A stretch of DNA of 64,000 bases. It comes from Rhododendron vialii. Its lineage: Eukaryota; Streptophyta; Magnoliopsida; Ericales; Ericaceae. The notes beneath the pieces were generated by a model. It ran no database searches. It saw only the letters and a list, made by a program, of their open reading frames with translations, and was not told the origin of the DNA. Shown here piece by piece: positions 13,563 to 27,200 of this stretch (position 1 is its first letter; each line of letters begins with the position of its first letter). The stretch is from contig NC_080564.1 of NCBI RefSeq assembly GCF_030253575.1, positions 4,012,501 to 4,076,500 on the forward strand, read 5' to 3'. Position numbers and translations under genes: made by a program.

Positions 13563-14195
13563 ACTATAATTTTAATTAATAAATGAATAATTAAAATATA
13601 ACTTGTACTAATTTTAATTAATAAATGAATATTAAAATATAACTTCTACTAATTTCGTCGAAGAGTGAAAATAAATAAGTTGAAGATAAAACGATAAAAG
13701 GAAATCTGAATAAATGGTTAGAAATAAAATAGATAAAAGATATAAATAAATACAAAATTAATAAATTCAACAACATAAAAGAATTATAAAATTAAAAAAT
13801 ATTACTCACGTATATAATACTAGTACTTGCTCATACCTACGGCACTACGTACGGGCATTTTTGTAATATATTTTTATTTTTTTATGCCAACACCAGAGCC
13901 AAGCAGTGGGGAAAAAAAACCGATGACATTTTGTAATATATTTGTCAGAGTGTGAGTGTTTTCTTAAGAGAGTTGAAGAGCACACATCAGTCATTGGATG
14001 AAATGAATCTCAGCCTTCTTTCAACTTATGTTTGTGTGGTCCTCACACCCTTGTGTTTTATTAGGTAGATTAAAAAAAACATATAAAGAGTAAAATTTAT
14101 AAATAAAAAGACCTAAATAAATAGATAAATGAATAATTAATTAAATAACGTAAATGGATTAAGAAATTAAATAAAAAAGAAAATTATGTAAAAAA

Positions 14196-14470
14196 AAATA
14201 AGTGTTCCAATTTTGAATTCTTTTGAATCGGTGTGAAGATCTTGTTTTTCTTATCATTTAATAATCTTAAATGGTCGTAATAAATTTTTGGCTCTAATGC
14301 CTTTCAATGAGCACCCTAAGAGAAACCTGAAACTAAATAAAGAGCCTTAAGGTGCTCGTTGAAAGGCCTTAAAGCCAAAAAAATTCATTATGATCATTGA
14401 AGATAAAATGATAAAAAAATAAGATCTTTGCACCGATTCAATCGGATTGTAAATCGGAATACTTAAATAA
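14196..14470. repeat. Imperfect hairpin with arms of about 115 bp
   Basis: The left arm (for example 'tttttggctctaatgccttt' followed by 'caatgagcacc') is matched in inverted orientation by 'aaaggccttaaagccaaaaa' on the right. The loop is about 25 bp near 14316-14345. Arms continue outward through 'aatcggtg...gaagatctt' on both sides. Confidence 0.7.
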
Positions 14471-15067
14471 TATTAAATAAATAAAAATGAAAAAAGGAGT
14501 ATAAAGATTATTAATAACAGAGAAATATGAGAAAATGAGAAGTTGTATTTCTGGGGGTATTTTCGGAAAAGGGAGAGTGGGGCCGAGGGGGGGTGTGTGT
14601 CAGGGGGGTGCGAAAAGAGAATTACGTACATAACGGGAAGCAAGTTTCCCAAACACCCCTAATATTGGAAAGTCTCAAATCACGGGTGTTTCTGCCAAGC
14701 TAAGGGTGCTCCTACTATAAAAAAAAAGGGCTAAAAATTTAACGCATTTTACCATCTTGTTTTTACTAACAAATTTTTTTTAACATTTTATCATCTCGTT
14801 TCCACTAACAAAAAAATTATCAACAGAAACTTTTTTTGCTACACCTCTACTCATAAACCCATCAACAACTTATTCACTACCGGAAATAACTTGATATTTC
14901 TCAACAACTTATTCACTACTGGAAACACCTAACAACTTTTCAACCACAAATAAAAATCTACAAATTTTTCACTACCTCTAACTCTAAGCAGACTAAATCG
15001 ACTGAAGCTCATGTTTTTACGATTTTTTTGACAAATCACACTTCTCATATAATTGCATAAATTAATA

Positions 15068-15289
15068 CTCCCGTCCAATTTCGACATACATGTCTTTTAA
15101 AAAATTGTCTATATCTCACGATCTATAATGTTTTATATAATTTCGAAAACATCATATTTTAGATCTAATTGAAATTTATCAAACAAGATCCATATTGCAT
15201 ATAAAAAATATTATAAATTAAAACATATAGACAATTTTATAAGAGGTCCCAAATAGTGAAAAGGGATAAACAAATCAGGACGGAGGGAG
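15068..15289. mobile_element. Stowaway-like MITE
   Basis: The ends CTCCCGTCCAATTTC and the complement 'caggacggagggag' are flanked by TA at 15066-15067 and 15290-15291. It is 222 bp and non-coding. Confidence 0.7.
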
Positions 15290-15291
15290 TA

Positions 15292-17700
15292 GTTAAAATA
15301 CCATGTAGCGGAAACAATTAAGTTCACTATAATCATTTGCGTGAAGGAAAAAATACAGCGGAAACCCACTCCCAAGATTTGGACCGCAGATCCTCTCCTC
15401 TTGTTGAACCATCAATAGTTATATTCACAAATTTCCCTCTACCCTTTAGGCGCAGCTATGATTTACAGAGTATTTTTGTCACGACATATCGTGACCAGTC
15501 AGTGAGCCCGTCTCACCAAAGGCCTCTATTGCTCTCTTTTTAAAAAAAAATAGAAATAAACTTAACATTTGTGAAAGCGATCCATAAAAATAAAAAGTCA
15601 CTAGATTTTCTTAAATAACAGAAACATGAGCTACATTTTTTCCTTTTCCCTTCCACTATATAACCGCAACATAGGCCCGACCTTCTACTATTTCGGATTA
15701 CTTGAAAAGGAAAGGTTTCAACAACATAAGCCACTACTTGAGTGAGATTATGAATTATCGGAGTTACACGACCTACCATGGAATTTTAAAATCCTTTTTA
15801 TCAGAGAAAAGCAGGAATCATAACTTCACTTTTTCATAGCTTGAACTGTAACCAATACCATAACTTCAGCTTTTTATGGCTTGAGCTGTAACCAAAACAT
15901 TTTTGTGTATAACATAACATATCATAGCATAATAATGTGATACCATCCAACAATTACCGCCGATACTGAGGGAGCGACCGCCAATGCATATAACATGAAT
16001 TGATCAATTCATTTAAACACCCGGCTGTGCCCCCTTTCTTTCCGCCCTTATAACACCGTTCCAACTAGTATCTTTACCGTCCCTTAGATTCCAGGGACAT
16101 CGTTTGGATGTATCGATAATACTTTTTCATAAACTGTTCAAAATATCATAATTCCATGGTATATTTGCTACAAAAGAATTCGAGTGTTAAATAACCATAC
16201 TTTAGTAAGCCAAAAATATAATTTTTACGAAAAATTTCATGTAACAGGGATAATTCATAACTCACCTTTCTGCGTCCGAATTTTACCGTGTCGAATCGGG
16301 TCCTAGAACAGTACATAAACAATTAGAAATGCTAAAATTGAGGTTGAGTTATTAACTCCAAACGAGAACTTCATCATAAATTGTGTTGATTCCTATGTGG
16401 CATGAGAAGTGCGTGCATACATGAAACTTTCTTTTGTTCGTGGTTACTGGTACTAATTCATCAATTAGAGCACTGTAAAACTAATATTTCATATCGTGTC
16501 TACGTGGTGGTAATGAAGTAGGGTTCCATGCTTGGTATATGTTTGTGAAAAACAAATCTGGCATGTGTACGTCCGTGTTTCGTGATTCTCTCGATTAATT
16601 TTATTTTAATAGATCTAGCCAGAATTGGTGTTCTAATGGGTATCATAACCCAAGCCTAAGATTCGAGCTTGAGTTCGGTCTGGCTACAAAACGAGTAAAG
16701 TCGAGCCATAAGTTGTGTGAGCAACTCGGTCATGCTTCCAGCCCTAGACCAAATCTGGAAGCAAGACCGAGTTGTATGATCAATTTAAAGGATGAACCAT
16801 GTATGATCAATTTTGCAAATCTATGAGTTGATTCGACTCCGAATTAAGCTGATCCTACAAAATCATTTGTTGAAGGTCATTGCTGACTATCCTTCCGTTT
16901 CTATATTCTGTGAATTTAAAGGAGAACATAAAAAGTGAGTGCAAGTGTGTGAGTGTATGCTGCTGGCAGAGAAAGAAATACTAACCTGTTGTCCTCTTAA
17001 TTCCCTTCTCTTTCTTTCCCTCTCTCTCTCTTTCTTAGTGAGGTTGTGTTGTACATGGAGGGTCAAGAGGAAGGGAAGTCTATTTATAGTGGGCTTTTGA
17101 TCATATCTAATGTGAATCTAGAATACTCTAGAAATATCTAATAAAATCTAACCAAATCTAAAATAATCTAATAAAATATAAACATAATTAATAGAATCTA
17201 GGGATATCTTCCAAATTCTAGAATAATCTTTTAATTAAGGATTTCTATCCGATTCGCCCTATAATAAGACGTCAACTTTTTTTTCCGGATTATTCTATTT
17301 GAAACTCACGGTTCTCCGCCTTGCGGAAATTCGTGTTTTACTCCCGTGTCGCAATGTTCTTAACATGGTGGGGCGACATCGGCAGAGTTCAATAAAAATT
17401 GATACGTAGGTAGAAAAATACTCCTTTTTTTTGTAGATGTTACGTCACAATTAATATACTTTCTAAATCCTAACAGCAAGTGACCATTAAATATTACACT
17501 GTTTATTATTAGCATTGAATATATATACTTTATTGCCTTATTTATTTAATTTTTTTTTTAAAAGTCTGGGTGTTACAATTTAATTTTTTTGAACTTTCCT
17601 AAATGGAATTAAAAATAAAAACTTTCGTATTCCTTCTTCTTTGAAACTGGCAACAAAATCTTTGAAAATCTACGGAGCCACATTACATTTATTACTACAT
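15292..17700. other. Intergenic, no gene recognised
   Basis: ORFs here are short and resemble no family I know. Around 17030-17240 an AT-rich stretch repeats 'aatctaataaaatctaa' after a TATTTATA motif and a CT tract, which recalls a decayed LTR or promoter, but no matching second LTR or retroelement coding sequence was seen. Confidence 0.35.
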
Positions 17701-17711
17701 CCTTGCAATAT

Positions 17712-17712
<1 letters not shown>

Positions 17713-17758
<46 letters not shown>

Positions 17759-17767
17759 AAACCATAA

Positions 17768-17815
<48 letters not shown>
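17713..17815. repeat. (CT)n then (TA)n microsatellites upstream of the MADS gene
   Basis: A TC run at about 17713-17755 and a TA run of about 22 units at 17771-17815 are followed by another CT block at about 17839-17855. They lie 60-160 bp before the ATG of the MADS-box gene and would form its core promoter or leader, so length variants could affect its expression. Confidence 0.85.
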
Positions 17816-17818
<3 letters not shown>

Positions 17819-17876
17819 CGACTACAATGCAATATGCTCGCTCTCTCTCTCTCTCAAGAAACCAGTAAATTGATCA

Positions 17877-18800
17877 ATGGAGACGCACAAGGAGAAGAAA
17901 ACCAGCCTGGGCCGCCAGAGGATAGAAATCAAGAAGATAGAGAAAAAGAGCCAACTACAAGTCACCTTCTCGAAACGCCGGTCTGGGATCTTCAGGAAAG
18001 CCGGCGAGCTGAGCGTCCTGTGCGGCGCCCGCGTGGCGGTTATCGTCGCGTCTCCCGCCGGGAAAATCTTTGCATTCGGAAGCCCGTCTGTGGACTCTGT
18101 CGTCGACCAGTTTCTCGCCGGGAACACTAGTTGGGGCGACTCGGACGCGGAGTTCGACAATGACGTCCACCGGTTGAGGGACAAGCATGCCAAGGTGATG
18201 CATCTCTTTTTCAAAGTTCCGGTAAATATTTTTTTGGGATTTTCGGATTTTTTTCTCATTCTGTTTTTATTTTATAAAAATTCGTTTTTGTTAGTTTCAC
18301 GCTTAACCAGATTTTCTTAGCTTGAAGTAGATAGTGATTTGATTAAAATAATCGGACTCGTAGCTAGAAATTTAATATTAGCTCAGTTCTAATAAATTGC
18401 TAAATTGATTTGGTTTTAAACTTTAATTAGTAGTTTGTTTTAATTTCTTGTGGTCGCAATAACTGATTTCAGTCTCTATTATCGGAAATTTCACCAACAG
18501 GTCGCCAGGGAGCGCGAAGCGGAGGAAGAGAGAGAAAAAGCGGCGCGCGGAGGCGGCGGAGGTGGGTCGTGGTGGGAACAGAGTCTTGATGGTTTGGGGT
18601 TGAGTGAATTGGAGCAATACAAGGCGGCGCTGGAAGTGCTCAAGAGCAAGGTGATGGGCAGAGCTGATGAGATTGCAGCGGCGGAGGCGGAGACGGCGGC
18701 GGGCGATTTGCCCGGAAATTTCTTGATCGCTGATCATTATTTTAGCGGCATTGATGACGAGCACAATAGTTTAGGTTTTGACAGTTTTGATTATAATTAG
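17877..18800 (+). CDS. Type I (M-alpha) MADS-box transcription factor, AGL62-like
   Basis: Exon 1 (17877-18221) encodes 115 residues; after a 279-bp intron, exon 2 (18501-18800) encodes 99 more and a TAG stop, 214 residues in all. The MADS domain (about residues 11-70) is clear: [20 protein letters not shown], then [20 protein letters not shown], then a [10 protein letters not shown] strand. The SRF-type sequence with a short acidic tail and no keratin-like domain marks type I, and KIEKKS and [12 protein letters not shown]-like features resemble Arabidopsis AGL62 and relatives, which act in the nucleus and often control endosperm or gametophyte development. The intron is notable because most type I genes lack one. 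A second in-frame donor (AAG|GTGATG at 18194/18195) would shorten exon 1 by nine codons. No coiled-coil partner region beyond an E/R-rich stretch ([17 protein letters not shown]) is seen. Confidence 0.85.
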
Positions 18801-20601
18801 TGAAAGGCTTTGTAGTAGGAGTATTCAAATCGTGAGCTAAACTTTTTAGGGGAGAGTTCTTTAGTTCAGTGTTTTATTGGTTTTTTCCATGGGTTTATTT
18901 TTCCCAGGAATGTTTTGATTAGCCAATACACGTTTTGAACACTAATACAAGAACCGTGATTCAACAATAAGGGTGTCCAGGTTAGTTTACGTGTCTTTCG
19001 ACTAATCTCTTTTGATTTGGTTGTGTGTCTTTCGACTAATCTCTTTCGATTCTGTTAAAAACAGACATTCACTCCGAGACTAAGATATTTAAAAAAAAAT
19101 CCTTTTTTGTGGCCTGAATCTTGATCGAATGTTTATATGGAAGAGATCAAACCCACCGACCAATAAAATTAATCATTGGACTAAGAGACCTCGTGTCGAC
19201 TACTTGTTTATTTCTAGAGATTTGAGACGTTGATTTTTACTAATATTTCTGATTCCTCGTCCAAAGCCCAACATTTCTCTTTTGTTTTTTTGGCCTCTCC
19301 ATTTCTTTCGATCGTTGGTGTACTATCTTTTTTTTTTTTTTTTTTTTATGGTAAAAGGTGTCTAAATCAATTTACACGTGTCTCAATTAATCTTTTTCCC
19401 GATTTACGTTGGGATTAAAAGATTTACAATAAATTACTTTCTTACAGACTGCCCAATAATCAAACTTTGATAAATTACGTAAGAAACAAACTCACCGACC
19501 AACCCAATTTTTCTCTTCGTTGGAGTTGCCGACAAAAGTTTTGAAAGTTTTAACCCAAGAACGAAATCAAGACAGGCATCATCTACAGCAGCTGTCTAAA
19601 TCCGGCGTCTACGATGATGTAAATTACTATTATCTCCTTAGTGCAATATAATGGGCTCATTAACGAATCAAACTGCCCAAAATTTTCCAGTTTGTGTTCG
19701 TTGATTAAAGAACTCAATTTTAATCGGTTAGGTACGTGGAGTACAAGTCAAGCATGAATAATTTTTTTTAAAATTATGCTAAGCTTTTAAATTAAGCTTG
19801 AACAATGTACTTCTCGATCTATTCAGCTTGTAATGTATTTGAAAATTACGCTACTTAGATCGATTCAGAAACAACCTCTCAAGTGTCACCAGCTACCCTC
19901 AACCATCATTCAAAATCGGCTGAAGTGACTGCAAAAAACAAAATTAAATGTAGTATAGTTAAGTTTGTAAACCAAGCTCAAACAATAGCACTAGGCTCCT
20001 TCAATTAGTTTTTTTTTTCTTTATTTTATCTAACAAATCCTTTCTATTATATCCTAAGGGAAATGGGAGCGGGATGGGGTTTGAACTCTCATCAAATTAA
20101 ACACTCATAACATGTGAATGAGGTGATTGATCGTAATATATGTCGTAGATATCAGGGTTGTCTTGGTGGTCGATGGTGTAGGTATGTATTTCATATCGTG
20201 ATCTGGGCAAACAGTATTGATCGCGGGGGAAGCCGATGGCGAATGGTGATGCTAGTTTCTCTGGTCTTTGAGGGTGAATGAGAGGGAAGAGTGACACTAA
20301 TAGGGTTACGTATTTTTTAAGTAGACAATGGAATTTGTCATTGGAGCGATGATATCAAAGAGAGCTTTTACTCAAATTTGAGTGAGGAGTAAAGGACTAG
20401 ATATATTCCAACCAGAAGCAATTAGTGCATACCTACTAAAGGACAACCAGCAATGTGGAATGAAATGTGATGATCCCTTGATCAAGAGACCCAGTCCAGT
20501 GTGGCCCATCCCTAGTGCCCCACCCTTCCTTTTTGGCACAACATGCCGACAATCCTGATTTAGGAACTGTAAAAACCTATGTTTTTTAGGTAATAAACAT
20601 A

Positions 20602-20656
<55 letters not shown>

Positions 20657-21229
20657 ATCTTGAACTTCAAGAATGCAAGGTCATCACTCTTTACCCAGCC
20701 ATGGAATCACAAACACACGTGAAGTGGAGGAGGGCTAGTGAAATGACCCGGAGAATGAAAACCTTCATGACTGATACTGATAATAGCAAATACAGTGTGG
20801 TTTCCAAAGTAATGTAGGAAAATCACTGATCACAAAAATGGCGACTTTATTAGGTTAGAGGGCATGCCTAGATTCTAAACTGCATGAGCCAAAATTACTC
20901 CATCAACCAAGGGAGAAGAAAAGTCCCAATTAAAATCGTATCGTCATCTATAACTCACCTCTCAAAAGGAAAAATCCTAGAGACGTTCCCCAATTTTCAG
21001 GATTCGACCCATTCCCCTATATCTATGTACAAACTGCCATCACAAGGCTTCAGAACCCACTAACCCAGTTTCTTAAAAAACCAGACTGTGCCGTTAGTCC
21101 TGAAAACAAATTAGTCCAAAAACTGAGTGTTGTATGAACCTTCAGTTCAGCTCACTGCCCATCTTGCTTATCAACCATGCCGATAAACTGGCAATCCACT
21201 TGGCCCAAACAACGGGTACGTGATCTTCC
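18801..21229. other. Intergenic between the MADS gene and the NFRKB-like gene
   Basis: No gene is recognised. A 34-bp direct duplication ('gtgtctttcgactaatctct') lies at 18991-19058. About 19210-19700 is the diverged duplicate of 12450-13050. A (GA)n run lies at 20604-20655. The last 300-400 bp probably includes 3' UTR of the minus-strand gene. Confidence 0.45.
20604..20655. repeat. (GA)n microsatellite
   Basis: About 26 perfect GA units. Confidence 0.9.
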
Positions 21230-24200
21230 TTAATTGTTCCAGGACCTCAAAAATGGTTTTCCCATTATATCCTGTAAAGCAGAACTCTGATGCGGCACAC
21301 CCATCCATTCTGTACTGTTGTTCTTTACAGGGGCAGTAGCCTCATGACCATTATAGTAGTTAAGCGAATTACCTGCATTTGGCAAAATGTTGGTTGCTGT
21401 GGGGAAAAGTGCACCTAATCCATGATAGGTTCCTGGCTGAATGAAATGTTCGTTGGAACCGGTCAAATGATAAGGTGGACCAGGACGTAACTCGCCATTA
21501 CATTGAGAAAGAACTCCAAATAGGCTCTGATCCGCATTGCTTCTATTTCCAATGGTCTGAGTTGGGCCAATTGCATCCAAACTGGACCACCCACCACAGG
21601 CTCGATTCTCACCTGAAAACCAATTACGGCCCAACATTCCACCACCCAACTGAGATGGGAGAGGCGCTGAAATCCCATGAGGAGGGGTATTGACAGCCCA
21701 ATCCTGAGCATTGATAGATGGCAAGTGTTCTTGCCTTGGAGTAATGTACCTACCTCCATCTGAGAACGGGTTCTCTTGTACGTTTTGGTGCATGTATACA
21801 TCATTCAGTCTCTCCAATGGCAGTGAGGGACGGAGCTGCTGCCCAAAATGCCCAGAAAACTGACCTGTCACCATTGGAACATTTGATGCTGGCTGGAAAT
21901 CTAAATGTCTCTGTTTCTGCTCCTGATGGTAAGGCAAACCCTCCTGGCCCTTGAACAAATGCTGTAATAGCTCATTTCGGTTTTGGACCTCTAGGTCAGT
22001 GTAGGGATTGAAGAAGGTCATGTCATTGGGTTGTCTGAGGAACAGATCTTTCACGGTATCCTCTTCGTGATTTCGAGATTCGAGATCAATCAGTCGGGAT
22101 TGTTGCTCTTCAAAAACAAGCGAATGTCCAAGTGACAGCTCATGGGCAGAGGCATAAGCATGGTTCAAAGAAGTAGGATGGTAACAAGATTCTTGCATGC
22201 TAACTGCTGGCCAAACATCTGTTGAAGAAGAGTGAGGAACCCTCTGACTAACAACATTGCTCATGTGATTTAAAGTTTCTGGGTACTGTGATAAATTAGC
22301 AGGGTTGTCATCTTTCCCCATAGCTATATGAATACCGGGATCCAGATTCATGGGGACAAATTCATGGCAGCGATTTAGTGAAGGAATTGGTTGTGAATCA
22401 TGGTTATCTGTGGAGATATGAAGAGTGGCATAATCATCTTTAATGAAGGGTTCACATTTAACTGGGCTGAATGGTTCACATTTAACTGGGCCGTCATCAG
22501 CCATCTCCTGATCAGGCTTCTCTCCCTCTTCATCCTGATTACCCAGTCACAAACAAGTTAAAATAATGTGGCTAATGGAGATAATTGAATAGACAGGTTT
22601 AGCTAAGACCGACAACATGCATGAGATTGCTTTTAAATGCTTAGAAAGCAGCCTACATTCACAAAAACACAGCGGAGGCAAAGACTAAAGAGCACAAACC
22701 TCTGATGCCATAGCAGATTTAACATTTTCCACACCATCGTCTATCAGCTCCTGAGGGAAGTTCTCTGAGTTCCCTTTCTCTTCAACCTGACCACCCCAAA
22801 ATAAAAGGCTAACAATTTAACAAACGTAACCAAAATATATTATCGAGCACAGAACTTTAAGAGGGTATGTGCTAAGTCACCAATTGTTCCCAAAAGCTCA
22901 TATAAGCTAATAGGAAATGGACCCAACGATATGTATTGAGCTATCTAACACCCTCCCTCACATGCAAACCCCGCCTTGCATGCATCCATGCAAGAATGAA
23001 AACAGACAAGAAGAATGAAAACAGGAAACAAATGAACATTAAACCAAACCGAGCCTTGTGTCCCAATCACTTGAGGTTGGCTACATGAATCCTATTTTTC
23101 CATTGAGCTCTGTCCAGGGCTACCTGAGTCCTGAACACTGAGAGACTTAAACCCAAAACCTCTCACCTGGCTTGAACCCAACACCACTAAGAAACTAACG
23201 CTCTAATAATGTTAGCAGTCCAAAAACTTAAGGTTGTTAGAAAATGGGGCTAACTATGTCAAGAAGTTGATATTATATTCTCTGATACCCACAGGGCAGA
23301 ATACAAAACCTCTACGGGAGTTGTGGCTTCAGAGTCTGCTGCTCTATTATCCATCGGACCAGGTACTGAGATACAGTCATTCTCTTTCTCCTCATCCTAA
23401 TCACACATATAACAATTGACAAATTAGCATTATGCAGCCCACAAAGGTTGTCTTTAAACAAGGATCTACTGGATATCTAATTGTCTGCCACCGACAGAAA
23501 CACCCACACTCGGCACAAATAGATAAAAAGAAAAGGAAAGGGGCAGAGTAGCAAACCTCTTTAAAGAACTTTAGTTTCTCTTCCATTTCTTGCTCCAAAG
23601 ATTGCGTCAGTTTCTGTTTCTTTATCTTCCATGATCTCCAGTTTGAAAATGTTAATGGCAGGTCTCTGGTTGCCAACTGCAGCCTGCATAATAAACACTA
23701 AACTCTGAAGAGGAAGAAAGAGCTTGAAAGTAAATCAATCCTAAATATTCAATTCAAAGACACTAACCAATGCTGATGCAACTTCTTCCGCTCTTCTTCT
23801 TCAAATTCTTCGAACGGTTGAATGTGAAAAGCACCAAGGTTACCCAGAACACGATTAAGAGTCCTAGATAAAATGGTACTACTGGAATCCTTTATACTAC
23901 TCATAACACGTTGATGTTGCTCCCTGCTAACCTGAAGTGAACGAAGACAAGTGATCAGCCATAAGCACCAACATTGGTTTGCTCCAATCTCAACTACCTC
24001 AGTTCCCAATACACAACATATTGTTTATTAGAAGAGTTGTGCACATTTATTTAATTCCTCGACGACGAAGTTCTATAATGCCAGCAACTTCATGGAAAAA
24101 GAACAGAATTGAGACCAACCACCAACAAAAATCATAACAAATCATTTGATGAGCTACCAAAGAAGAGAAGGTGGGTTTTGATTCTATCAATAGAATTTCG

Positions 24201-27200
24201 TTTTAGGAAGCATGCACGGACACGAGTAAATGCACAGTACCAGCGACTTATTTTCCGTCAAATTTGTCATTATGTTAGATAAATCACCTTGATATACGAC
24301 ATATATCTAGAACCATCACCAAACTGGATGTTTTGCTTCCGTAGATTTTCTCCTTTTCTAGGTTTCTCTACCACCACGGAGCCATCGCTGCAAATCACAA
24401 CATCCAACTTGAATAAGTAGATTTATTCACCACAGGTGCACCAAGAACAAATTTCACATCTCACATGCCTCATATAACATCTAAGCATCTGACAAACATA
24501 TGGTTACTACTTTATTAGACAAACTAGAACATTTTCTTCCAAACAAGTTCATCACATTACCAAGATAGATTTCCTATGACGCCATATGTGGAGGTGCACA
24601 CACTGAGAGGGATAACTTGGCGAGGGGGGTGGAGGTGAAGGGTATTGGACTCTTAAAATACTGAACTACAAGATATCTAAGTTGAATAGCAGCTGATACA
24701 AATATGTCGCCTGTGAACCCCATTCAGCAACAGTATTTTATATGTGAATCAGTGATCACCGAGAAACCTTGTCATTCCAGAAAATTAAGCATTATTGCAA
24801 GCGAAAATTGATTACAGCTTCCAGGTTGCCCGATAAACCCTACGGAGCCAACAATGATAACCTACCTAATTGATCAAATCCTGAATATATTAAAGAAGTT
24901 TTTCATAAAGAGCCATAAACCCGAAAGAGAGCAGTAAGCTCACCCAGTACAGTGACTACACTCAAAAGTTGTAAATCTCAAGAACCCAAACGAGTACGTG
25001 GTATATAATCATTTCCATACATAGACATTGTTTGAAAATCTATATGAGATAGGTAATCTTCATCAAGTTAATATTACTAGACAAGAAATGCAATCAGCAA
25101 AAATCCCCGGAGAACACTAAACAGGCAGGAAGACTTTATATACCTTGTGTTTCCATCAAAACACAAAGAAAATAATGCTAAGCGTGAAACTTCAGCCATC
25201 TCAACTATAACATGTTTCAAAAAAATTAAAACAAAAAAGACAGTGCACGGTTTCAGTCAAAATAAGTTGGCTTTTGAAGATCCTTCTAAAAAATGGCCTC
25301 CAAACAGGGCTCATGCTCAAACACTTGCATGTGCACACAGAAACCCCAGAAATATACAGAGAGATAATTATGTAGCTATGTGAGCATGTACTTGCTATGT
25401 ATCAAGAAGAACATGTACAAACAGAGATCCAGATGCAGGTAATTGGGCATACTTTTCCCTAGATACATGTTGTATGTGGATAGTTAAATTAACCAAATCC
25501 CATAAGCAATAGTGCCTCTAAATAGTAAGGGCCAAGTCTGTAAGGTATAGTCATATTTGTCCTTTGCATGAAACCTGGTCAAGTTCAGAGAAATCGCTTG
25601 TACAAGTGCTGGAATAGCTCATACATGCTCATAAGATAATTACCGTCTCTGCAGTTCCCCATGCTTCCTCATTAAGCTTTGGTTATCACTACTAACTGCC
25701 TTTTCATTAGCAGCCCAAGAACCAGATTCAGACGTGGCTGCAAAGTCCTCCTCAGCATCATGATATCTACATTCGTTTGCGTCAAAAGTGATACTTCTCT
25801 CAGCTTGCTTTCTGTTCCTGCTCATAAGATTTATATGCCATCACTAGATGAGCTTCAAAAGGAACATCTCCAAGAGAAACAAATTCAGATCTTGTCACGC
25901 ATATAGATACATCAAACACCAGTCCTTACATTGAAGCAAGATGGAAATCACAAGATCCTCCAATAAAAAACGTGATTAGTTGCTGTTCTATAGGAGGGGT
26001 AAATAAATAAAAGAACAAAATTAACGATTACGATGAGAGATGCCTTGGAAAGTTAATAACTATGCACTGATTCTAAATCATATTACCACTTAAAAATGAT
26101 TGGACCAAAATTTCTATTACAAGCAGAACTAGAACAGCCCAAATTATAGATTAGTCAACACAAGAGTGCAAACCAAACAAGAGCCCATCACAGTTAACTC
26201 GTATGTAGGACATAAAATAGATACAACACCCTTGAGTATATGTAGGCACCAAAACAAGTCAAACAAAATTGAGCATGATATTCTTCTGATTCATAGTACT
26301 AGGCACTAACAATGAAAATATGCACAACCCAAAGACACACCAGCACCATATTCAGGTGATGTCAGTTCACTCATTATGAAGGCAGCAGATCCTACTTATG
26401 CCAAACTATACAATTGCTTAAAAAATGGGAAACATCCCGAGTATTAACCTCCATATCTGGTTCACTATTTCCTCGGGATCTTTGCAGCTTCCCCATCTTT
26501 CCTTCCACAGCAGTAAATTTCCAATCATGCTGCCACGAGAAGCATAGAATATTTGCGACCCTCCAATTAGGTCAAAGAAACAATAACGAACATAGCATAG
26601 AAATGAAGCACAAAAAGTGGTAGCTCCTTCATATTACATACCCATTATGATACTTCTGTAACCCTGAGTAATACGACTTCTTACTTGTCTTCAAACATTT
26701 TCCGTGATGAATAACAGCATCAGGATGAAGATTACCAGCACAAAGGGAAGCACCCCTGAGAGTATAAGAAGTTACACCATAAAACATGCGAAGACAACAT
26801 TTTCAGAGAAGCTCATATAAACTTCAAAATTGCATATGCTAAAGAGGGCATACAAGAATCAAACTACAGAGAGCTTTAGGAGCACATACAAATGAGCCAA
26901 GCTCAAGCCTAAAAGGCAGGCATCCCATTCAGCATATACTCTGCTGTTTTAAACTTTTGAAGGAAGTGGCCAAACAAAAATACAAACCATTTAAAACTGG
27001 CTTTTGGAAATACAAAAATAGTAAAATACCAGACTCCAAATAATGGAAAATGATTGTTTTCTTTGAAAAGTTTCTACTTTTGTATTAAAAGAATTAAAGA
27101 AATATAAAACCGCGAACACACTAAAGATAAGGAACTTGAAAATGATAAAACAGTCTGAAAACATACAACTATGTTTCTCAATAGACTCCACAAAAAGCTT

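Larger units (their letters stand above)
13158..14626. mobile_element. Non-autonomous Mutator-like element
   Basis: Inverted C/G-rich ends (left TCTCTTTTCGCACCCCCCCG from 13162; right complement 'caggggggtgcgaaaagaga' to 14620) bound 1469 bp. The 9-bp word TACATAACG flanks the element exactly (13149-13157 and 14627-14635). Long terminal inverted repeats with a 9-bp target duplication are typical of Mutator-like elements. The interior holds a T-rich minisatellite (13244-13562), a 41-bp direct repeat (about 13573-13655) and a nested hairpin (14196-14470). No transposase or captured gene is visible. Confidence 0.65.

Noticed and set aside
17030-17240. Possible solo LTR
   Set aside because: TATA-like motif and repetitive AT-rich words only; no TG...CA ends, target duplication or second LTR found.
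17768-18130. 120-codon open frame overlapping the MADS gene
   Set aside because: Starts with a YI repeat from the TA microsatellite and is an alternate frame of the MADS exon.
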